This document shows, in pieces, positions 1-4,484 of a stretch of 10,041 nucleotides of DNA. Every line of letters begins with the position of its first letter. Within the stretch, counting starts at the first letter, position 1. Below the pieces are notes generated by a model. The model was given only the letters and a program-made list of their open reading frames with translations. It did not search any database and was not told the DNA's origin. This DNA comes from Spirochaetia bacterium (GTDB lineage: Bacteria > Spirochaetota > Spirochaetia > Treponematales > Breznakiellaceae), in the NCBI GenBank assembly GCA_026002305.1, contig BOBI01000082.1, positions 1 to 10,041 of the forward strand, in the 5' to 3' direction. A program made the position numbers and the translations under genes.

Positions 1-914
1 GCTTTGATTGTTTTTAGAGGTAATTCTGTTAATTCAGCGATTTCTTTTATGTCAATCCCGCACGCAAGCATATTTTTCGCTATTTTTTTTGCTTTTTTGA
101 TTTCACCCTGCTCAACAAATTTATCCGTGTAATAATCAAGTTTTTCTTCTAACATAATATCCCCCTCTGCCAATTCTTTATATTGGCTGAATAATTCCTT
201 ATAAATACGTTCCATTCCTCTAACAATGCCTTCAACATCTTTCCCGTCTATTTGCCCTTTCCTGTTAAGGCTGCCAACAGCACCTAACAACTCGTCAAGC
301 AATGCCTTTAACTGCCCCGATAGCTTTTTTAGCTCATCACCAGTTTTAGCTTTTTGCACCTGCCGCCGCATTTTTAACACATAAAACGGTAGCAAAAGGG
401 CCAGACCCTGCTCTTCAAGCTCGTTAACACTGTGATCCAGCAAATTGAAGGTATCTACTTTGTAATCATACCATGTTTTATCGGGAAATTTCAAGCGCAA
501 AGTTTGCTGCTTAGGGGTCTTTTTTGAGCCTTCAAAGTAAACTATCCGCGCTTTCGGGAATTCAATAGTCCGAATATCGCCATCGTGTGTCTTTTTTAAT
601 ACCCCCGCCTCAAAACCATACCGGAATATCCTAATCATCATATCTGCATCAAAATTGATTTGCGCCTCAATATGATGTGTAAAACCGTTAATCTGCAAAA
701 CTATATCCCGTATAAGTTCGTTCAAATTTTCGTTTACAATTTCTTGTTCAAGGTAGACGACTTTGCTATCCGAAGGATATTTGGTACCGAATAGCCCATT
801 TATAAATAGTATTACTGACTTATTTGACAGATGCATAAGGTCTTTAAAAAGAAGATCGAAAACCTTTGTCGTTGTTCGCTTGGATTGTTGCTTCTTTACA
901 GATTTTTTAGCCAT
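1..914 (-). CDS. Rpn family PD-(D/E)XK nuclease / putative transposase (partial, 3' end off the window)
   Basis: The frame is open from an ATG at 914 to the left edge, giving 304 codons with no stop, so the C-terminus is missing. The N-terminus is Lys/Arg/Thr-rich, followed by a VFDLLFKDLM segment. A predicted nuclease core follows, with Asp70 and the E-x-Q motif Glu83-Ala-Gln85 inside HHIEAQINF, then a conserved RIFRYGFE helix near residues 95-102. The tail from about residue 268 (GEIKKAKKIAKNML, then a GIDIKEIAELTELPL helix-turn-helix-like segment) is the usual ending of Rpn/'PD-(D/E)XK nuclease family transposase' proteins, so probably only a few residues are lost. Characterised family members are DNA endonucleases that promote recA-independent recombination. 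The substrate here is unknown. There is no Shine-Dalgarno at normal spacing. The gene diverges from the small-protein/zincin unit. The family call is strong from motifs; activity is inferred. Confidence 0.88.
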   Translation of the reverse strand, partial: MAKKSVKKQQSKRTTTKVFDLLFKDLMHLSNKSVILFINGLFGTKYPSDSKVVYLEQEIVNENLNELIRDIVLQINGFTHHIEAQINFDADMMIRIFRYGFEAGVLKKTHDGDIRTIEFPKARIVYFEGSKKTPKQQTLRLKFPDKTWYDYKVDTFNLLDHSVNELEEQGLALLLPFYVLKMRRQVQKAKTGDELKKLSGQLKALLDELLGAVGSLNRKGQIDGKDVEGIVRGMERIYKELFSQYKELAEGDIMLEEKLDYYTDKFVEQGEIKKAKKIAKNMLACGIDIKEIAELTELPLKTIK

Positions 915-919
915 GCCTT

Positions 920-925
920 ATTATA
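920..925 (-). promoter_or_regulatory. -10 element of the Rpn gene, abutting its start codon
   Basis: A perfect TATAAT on the minus strand ends five bases before the ATG at 914. Transcription from it would begin at or within a few bases of the start codon, giving a leaderless or near-leaderless message. No good -35 hexamer lies at 16-18 bp spacing; a TTGCTA is present but about 21 bp away. The intervening bases include AAGG, too close to the ATG to act as a normal ribosome binding site. Confidence 0.4.
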
Positions 926-1013
926 GGTGGTTTTGTACAAAGTTAATAGCAAAAAATTTCCAAAAAGTGACGTTTGGTACAGTAATAGTTTTGTATTTTC
1001 TCTAGAGTTTTCA

Positions 1014-1041
1014 TTGACAAGATGCCGATATATCGTATAAG
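1014..1041 (+). promoter_or_regulatory. sigma70-type promoter of the small-protein/zincin unit
   Basis: TTGACA (1014-1019, perfect -35) is separated by 16 bp from TATAAG (1036-1041). Transcription would begin near 1048, leaving an untranslated leader of about 100 bases before the ATG at 1151. It is the only convincing promoter in the gap between the Rpn gene and the small ORF, and it points at the latter. Confidence 0.65.
1026..1035. promoter_or_regulatory. palindrome CGATATATCG in the promoter spacer (candidate operator)
   Basis: A perfect 10-bp palindrome fills most of the spacer between the -35 and -10 hexamers. A dimeric regulator bound there would block RNA polymerase. The 7-mer TGCCGAT occurs at 1023-1029, overlapping the left side of the palindrome, and again at 1058-1064 just past the predicted transcription start. 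The palindrome is seen directly; the operator role is inferred. Confidence 0.35.
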
Positions 1042-1100
1042 GTAACTCTGTGGATATTGCCGATGGGGGGATGGTTTGGCTATTTTCCATGTCCTTGGGG

Positions 1101-1122
1101 GCTCATTTTTATCAAAATGAGT
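1101..1122 (+). repeat. perfect inverted repeat in the leader of the small-protein gene
   Basis: CTCATTTT (1102-1109) and AAAATGAG (1114-1121) are exact reverse complements around a four-base TATC loop. A G-U pair (1101/1122) could extend the stem. It lies about 17 bases upstream of the GGAG ribosome binding site. It could be an RNA hairpin affecting translation or stability, or a protein-binding site. No U-run follows directly, so it does not look like an intrinsic terminator. Confidence 0.5.
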
Positions 1123-1150
1123 AAATTTGATTGAAAATGGAGCTAAAATT

Positions 1151-1342
1151 ATGTTAGAAACAACGAATGTTGATAAAAAAATTGAATTGCACCAACTGAT
1201 TGATTTTTCGGGTAGTAATTCTATGACTCCCGAACTAATTCAGGACGTTATCGAGTCGACAGAAGAATTTGACCGTAATTTTGATTTTCAAGCTGCCGTA
1301 GCGCATATTGAGGAAAAGAAGGCTGCCGCCTGTTGTGAGTGA
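1151..1342 (+). CDS. small acidic protein (63 aa), possible antitoxin/partner of the downstream zincin
   Basis: The ATG at 1151 is chosen because GGAG (1139-1142) sits eight bases upstream. An in-frame TTG at 1127 would add eight residues but lacks a ribosome binding site. The protein is very acidic (about 14 Asp/Glu against 5 Lys/Arg), looks largely helical, and ends in an AAACCE tail with adjacent cysteines at 61-62. There is no signal peptide or membrane segment, and I recognise no family. It has its own promoter, candidate operator and leader hairpin, and its 3' end overlaps the next gene, which implies translational coupling. A small acidic protein encoded just before an enzyme is typical of antitoxins and inhibitors. 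Alternatives are a substrate or modified-peptide precursor of the peptidase, or an unrelated small protein. Coding status is supported by the start context and operon geometry, not by homology. Confidence 0.62.
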   Translation: MLETTNVDKKIELHQLIDFSGSNSMTPELIQDVIESTEEFDRNFDFQAAVAHIEEKKAAACCE

Positions 1343-2132
1343 CTCCTCCTGCCATAATGTAGAGTGGGTAATTGAGAGATTCAAGCCCCTTTTAGATAAG
1401 ATAGATATTGACAATGTCTCTGCCGAACCCCATTTTGAAAAATTCTTTTTAGCGGATAACCCTTTATACGTCAAAATGGGTCTTGAGGATTGCCTGTTGG
1501 CTGTAAGCCGACGAAAATTCAAATCACCCATAGACGGGTTCTATACCTTTAGAAAAAAACGGGTTGGTGACAAAGACATATTTATTACCACAATATTCCT
1601 TAACAATACTATATATTCAAACGATAATCTTGAGCTAAAAATAAGACGGCATCGAGCGTTGGTTCATGAATTGACTCATTGTATAGCCGCTTTTCTTGCA
1701 CTTGGACGAATTATCTCCGAAAACATATTAGATACGCTGATACGTGAGTTGGGAGAGCGGGCTAAAATCAATGAGTCTGAACATTATCAGGCAATACTTT
1801 CACAAATCAGGACTAGCGGTGTTTCAATAGCCATGGCATTGAGCATATTTCCAGACGAACATTTTAGACTTGGTTATGAGGATTTTGATGACAGCTATAC
1901 ATCACTTTATAAAAATCTTATCCTTGACAAGGAAAAGTTTGAAAAGTATTTTACCCCGCAAATGTTATCTGATTTTATTAGAAATATAAAAGCAAATAAA
2001 ATACGCGAAGCTTTAAATATTATTGAAGAAGCATCTATTTCCGTATCGTTTTTAGAAGCCATATCTAGAGAATTTATTTCAATGCGTTTACAAGAAGAAT
2101 TTTTGGAATATTATTGTCGAAAGACTGTATAA
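1335..2132 (+). CDS. putative zincin metallopeptidase with HELTH motif, family not recognised
   Basis: With a GTG start at 1335 the product has 265 residues. It overlaps the small upstream gene by 8 bases (GTGAGTGA), with AAGAAGG 12 bases upstream. A TTG at 1308 would give 274 residues but has no ribosome binding site, and the first in-frame ATG (1476) is too far in. The key feature is His111-Glu-Leu-Thr-His115, a zinc-binding HExxH, in a hydrophobic helix (RALVHELTHCIAAFL). Glu138 and Glu141 in a following helix are candidate third ligands, as in gluzincins. A region of alternating charged and hydrophobic residues follows, and the C-terminal third is predicted helical. No signal peptide or membrane helix is seen, so it is probably cytosolic. 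ImmA/IrrE-type peptidases use a similar motif beside small regulators, but the surrounding sequence is not clearly theirs. Coding status is strong; peptidase activity is inferred from the motif alone. Confidence 0.8.
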   Translation: MSDSSCHNVEWVIERFKPLLDKIDIDNVSAEPHFEKFFLADNPLYVKMGLEDCLLAVSRRKFKSPIDGFYTFRKKRVGDKDIFITTIFLNNTIYSNDNLELKIRRHRALVHELTHCIAAFLALGRIISENILDTLIRELGERAKINESEHYQAILSQIRTSGVSIAMALSIFPDEHFRLGYEDFDDSYTSLYKNLILDKEKFEKYFTPQMLSDFIRNIKANKIREALNIIEEASISVSFLEAISREFISMRLQEEFLEYYCRKTV

Positions 2133-2157
2133 AAAATCATATATAACTGAAATGTCT

Positions 2158-2177
2158 TTAAACCCCACGGGGATTAA
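2158..2177. terminator. imperfect inverted repeat between convergent genes (weak terminator candidate)
   Basis: TTAA-A-CCCC and GGGG-A-TTAA face each other around a two-base centre, with one A/A mismatch. It lies between the stop of the zincin gene and the stop of the leftward pseudouridine synthase, whose TAA lies inside the right arm. The GC stem is only three pairs once a realistic loop is allowed, and no clear U-run follows on either strand. Termination here is possible but weakly supported. Confidence 0.25.
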
Positions 2178-3136
2178 CATAAAACACCAAGAATATCTTT
2201 AAAACGGTTCGGCAGCGGGCTGTTAAAGCGGGTGCGTTTTGTGGCGCCGCTGAGGGTTATTGAGAGGCTTTTTGCGTGGAGCATGAGGGTTGCGTTTTTG
2301 AAATGTTTGTCGGGTTTACCATAAATTGAGTCGCCTAGTATTGGTGTGCCAAGATGTTGCAGATGAACACGTATCTGGTGTGTGCGTCCGGTTTTAGGGC
2401 GCAGTAATAAAAGTGAATAACTGCCGTAATTTCGCACAACCCTATACTGTGTCTGCGCGCGTTTGCCCGCGTTTGTGTCGTTTGATACTGTAAATTGTTT
2501 TCTGTATTTTGGGTTGCGCACTATGTTATGTTGTATGATGCCTTCGTTTTCTTTGGGAACGCCTTGTACAATGGCGGTGTATGTTTTGCGTACTTTGCGT
2601 TCTTTGAATTGGTCGGCTAAAAAAGAAAGCGTCGCGTTATCCCAAGCGGCTATCAGTATGCCGGATGTATCTTTGTCCAAGCGATGGACTATAAACGGAC
2701 GGTTGTTAAATACATTGCTGTTTGATAAATCATCAACAGAAATTGGGGATTCACCAACGTAAAAAGTTTTGTTCTTTTGCTGTGCATACCAAAGCAATGC
2801 ATGAACAAGGGTGCCGCTGTGGCTGCCTGCGCCCGGGTGAACTATTAAGCCCTGCTGTTTGTTTATTACTATAACTTTATCGTTTTCAAAAACAATATCG
2901 AGCGGAATGTTTTCGCCGCTTAAATTCATTTCCGGTATATCTTGCCATGTAAGCTCTATTGTATCGCCTGTCTTAATTAAATAGGATAGTTTTACTTTTT
3001 TATTGTTTACCATTGCAGCTAACCCTCTCTTTTTTATTTGAGAGCGGCGCAATAGTTTTATATTGTCCGATATATAACGATCAAGCCTTGTAAGCGTATT
3101 TTGCGGCATACCGACAACGCCGCTGTATGACGGCAC
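2174..3136 (-). CDS. RluA/RluD-family 23S rRNA-type pseudouridine synthase
   Basis: This 320-residue protein has the family's normal length and order. An N-terminal S4-like RNA-binding domain (about residues 14-65, TRLDRYISDN...) is followed by the catalytic domain, with the signature His151-Arg-Leu-Asp154-Lys-Asp-Thr-Ser-Gly. Asp154 is the expected catalytic aspartate that attacks the target uridine. RTHQIRVH (251-258) and LGDSIYG (267-273) are the other conserved blocks. Family members isomerise specific uridines in rRNA or tRNA; the exact target cannot be read from sequence, so no rluC/rluD assignment is made. The GTG at 3136 is preferred because AGGAG lies 10 bases upstream and the codon directly follows the previous gene's TAA. 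An ATG nine codons further in lacks a ribosome binding site. It is the last gene of the yggS operon. Confidence 0.93.
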   Translation of the reverse strand: MPSYSGVVGMPQNTLTRLDRYISDNIKLLRRSQIKKRGLAAMVNNKKVKLSYLIKTGDTIELTWQDIPEMNLSGENIPLDIVFENDKVIVINKQQGLIVHPGAGSHSGTLVHALLWYAQQKNKTFYVGESPISVDDLSNSNVFNNRPFIVHRLDKDTSGILIAAWDNATLSFLADQFKERKVRKTYTAIVQGVPKENEGIIQHNIVRNPKYRKQFTVSNDTNAGKRAQTQYRVVRNYGSYSLLLLRPKTGRTHQIRVHLQHLGTPILGDSIYGKPDKHFKNATLMLHAKSLSITLSGATKRTRFNSPLPNRFKDILGVLC

Positions 3137-3664
3137 TTAACGGTTGCTCCTGTTAATCTCCGGCGGTTGTACGTTTTCATTTGTCATTGGTGTTCGGATT
3201 ATTATGGGTTTCCCCGGTATGTCTTTCCACTTATCTACCCTTACTTTGTTCCGTTTGCTTGTGTTTATGAAAAAGTCAACTACGGAAATAGTTACGGCAA
3301 TGCCGGCGGCAATACCTATACACATGAAGTATTCATCATTTGTCATTGGCACGGTATTTTCTTTTAACGGCCATGGCCAGTATCCGCGTATCCAATCGTG
3401 TGTTGCGGAACGGTAAAGGTCAACGCCAAGGGTGGCTATAAACCACGCAAACGGAAGACTTCCGAACATGATAATTTCCGCGCGCCGCAGGTCGAGCGCC
3501 CACTGCGGAAACTCCTGCTCGTCGGGCTGTATTAAAGCCGCCGCCTTTTCCGATGCGGTCTGCGAAAACACCGGTAGCGCCGATACAAAAAATATTACCA
3601 GCACCAGAAAAAATAAGCCACCCCGCCGCAGAGCAGGGTGGACGTGCGCACCATTAGGTCTCAT
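3137..3664 (-). CDS. unrecognised secreted/membrane protein between yggS and the pseudouridine synthase
   Basis: The ATG at 3664 gives 175 residues. Its ATGA overlaps the yggS stop by four bases, and GGAGG sits nine bases upstream. The frame stays open a further 35 codons, but that part lies inside yggS. Residues 1-14 are basic. Residues 15-34 form a hydrophobic segment ending in ALPVFSQ, which is either a signal peptide or a membrane anchor. Two further hydrophobic segments lie at about 63-82 and 112-133, separated by a Trp/Pro-rich loop (DWIRGYWPWPL). The tail is basic, then polar, with a conserved-looking VDKWKDIPGKP stretch. This suggests an inner-membrane protein with two or three spans, or a processed protein with two. 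I do not recognise the family. Its stop abuts the next gene's start, so translation of all three genes is probably coupled. Confidence 0.85.
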   Translation of the reverse strand: MRPNGAHVHPALRRGGLFFLVLVIFFVSALPVFSQTASEKAAALIQPDEQEFPQWALDLRRAEIIMFGSLPFAWFIATLGVDLYRSATHDWIRGYWPWPLKENTVPMTNDEYFMCIGIAAGIAVTISVVDFFINTSKRNKVRVDKWKDIPGKPIIIRTPMTNENVQPPEINRSNR

Positions 3665-4365
3665 ACCGCACGTCCTCCGAAAATTGCCGTGCCAATCCGT
3701 ATTAGTGTAGAACCTTCCTGGATAGCAATTTTGAAATCGCCGGACATACCCATAGAAAGTGTTTGCCAATTGCTGTCGGGAAATTTTCCGGTTAAAATCT
3801 GCTGCGCTTTTTTGAGATTTGAAAACGCATGACGAACCAATCTGTCATTATCTGTCCATGGCGCCATTGTCATAAGGCCGTTAATTGTGAGACCTTTAAG
3901 GCCGAGCACATTTTCGGCGGCGCGGCAAAGCCCGTCGGTGTTCGGAAAGCCGGACTTGGAATCTTCGCCGGCATTAAGTTCAAGCAGGACGGGCAAAGGC
4001 GTTGTTCTACCGTGTGTAATTTTTCCGAGTTCCTCAATAACCTCCGTGCGATCGACCGACTGAATGCAATCAAAAATAGCGGCGGCCTTTTTTGCCTTGT
4101 TGCGCTGCAAACTGCCGATAAGATGCAGTTGAATGTCGTTAAATGGTTCAAGGCGGCCTGTCTGCGGCGAAAACTTTTCCGCTGCCTCTTGCACGCGGCT
4201 TTCGCCAAAAAGCCGCACCCCCGCATCGTAAGCCTGCCGCACCGCCTGCAGATCTTTAAACTTGGACACCGCCATAATTTGCACTTCGGAAGTTTTTCTT
4301 CCGGCGCGGACGCAGGTCTCGCCTACCTCCTCCATTATATGGTTGATGTTTTTGGCAACAGACAT
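3661..4365 (-). CDS. yggS: YggS/PLPBP family pyridoxal-5'-phosphate homeostasis protein
   Basis: The 234-residue protein matches the family's usual length and single TIM-barrel-like fold. Visible motifs are VSK with the PLP-binding Lys35, FGESRVQE (53-60), HLIGSLQRNK (81-90), INGLMTMAP (161-169), and SMGMSGD (204-210) followed by GSTLIRIGTAIFG, the phosphate-binding end. Family members bind PLP and buffer its cytosolic level and vitamin B6/amino-acid homeostasis; no enzymatic reaction is established. Residue 56 is Ser where the motif usually reads FGEN. It is the first gene of a leftward operon and overlaps the next gene by four bases. A TATCAT element lies six bases before its ATG and there is no ribosome binding site at usual spacing. 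It diverges from the M16 peptidase gene. Confidence 0.95.
   Translation of the reverse strand: MSVAKNINHIMEEVGETCVRAGRKTSEVQIMAVSKFKDLQAVRQAYDAGVRLFGESRVQEAAEKFSPQTGRLEPFNDIQLHLIGSLQRNKAKKAAAIFDCIQSVDRTEVIEELGKITHGRTTPLPVLLELNAGEDSKSGFPNTDGLCRAAENVLGLKGLTINGLMTMAPWTDNDRLVRHAFSNLKKAQQILTGKFPDSNWQTLSMGMSGDFKIAIQEGSTLIRIGTAIFGGRAV
3674..3678 (-). promoter_or_regulatory. ribosome binding site inside the yggS 3' end that fixes the start of the membrane-protein gene
   Basis: GGAGG on the minus strand lies nine bases before the ATG at 3664. It decides between that start and the long upstream extension of the same frame, which would overlap yggS by more than 100 bases. Confidence 0.7.
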
Positions 4366-4371
4366 ACCCTA

Positions 4372-4377
4372 ATGATA
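4372..4377 (-). promoter_or_regulatory. -10-like TATCAT immediately upstream of yggS
   Basis: TATCAT lies exactly six bases before the yggS ATG (4365), which places the predicted transcription start on the start codon itself. The sequence around it, TATCATTA-N3-TATG, is the same as that in front of the divergent M16 gene. The expected -35 position (TAGCTT) is poor. Confidence 0.4.
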
Positions 4378-4472
4378 CAAAATGACAGCTCTGTAAGCTA
4401 GACCCCTGCAGTGCCGACGATTGAGCGCTTTCGCCGTGATACGGGTCCCTTCTTACCTTTAACTTTTTGCTT

Positions 4473-4478
4473 TATCAT
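4473..4478 (+). promoter_or_regulatory. -10-like TATCAT immediately upstream of the M16 peptidase gene
   Basis: TATCAT lies exactly six bases before the ATG at 4485. The hexamer at the -35 position (4450-4455, TTCTTA) matches consensus at only three of six places. No Shine-Dalgarno precedes the ATG, which fits a leaderless transcript. Confidence 0.4.
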
Positions 4479-4484
4479 TATTTT

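Noticed and set aside
763..1005. 80-codon plus-strand frame across the start of the Rpn gene
   Set aside because: It is antisense to the Rpn N-terminus, which has recognisable family sequence, and it has no start context of its own.
896..1090. 64-codon minus-strand frame upstream of the Rpn gene
   Set aside because: It overlaps the Rpn start in another frame and the divergent promoter, and no ribosome binding site or family pattern is visible.
1235..1531. 98-codon minus-strand frame across the overlap of the small protein and the zincin gene
   Set aside because: It is antisense to two overlapping sense genes with better start signals; its composition looks random.
2463..2762. 99-codon plus-strand frame
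   Set aside because: It is antisense to the pseudouridine synthase catalytic domain.
3665..3769. N-terminal extension of the membrane-protein frame (35 more codons, starting at 3769)
   Set aside because: It lies wholly within the yggS coding sequence. The ATG at 3664 has a GGAGG and a four-base overlap, and directly precedes a signal-like segment.
3829..4401. 190-codon plus-strand open frame opposite yggS
   Set aside because: It is antisense to a gene with clear YggS motifs, and its product has no recognisable pattern; it is a shadow frame.
4400..4446. GACCC / GGGTC arms in the yggS-M16 intergenic region, considered as a terminator or operator
   Set aside because: The arms are only five bases and about 35 bases apart, with no consistent inner pairing or U-run, so chance is sufficient.
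4467..4484. TTG start six codons upstream for the M16 peptidase
   Set aside because: These codons overlap the TATCAT promoter-like element, and the ATG at 4485 is the more natural start. Neither has a ribosome binding site.
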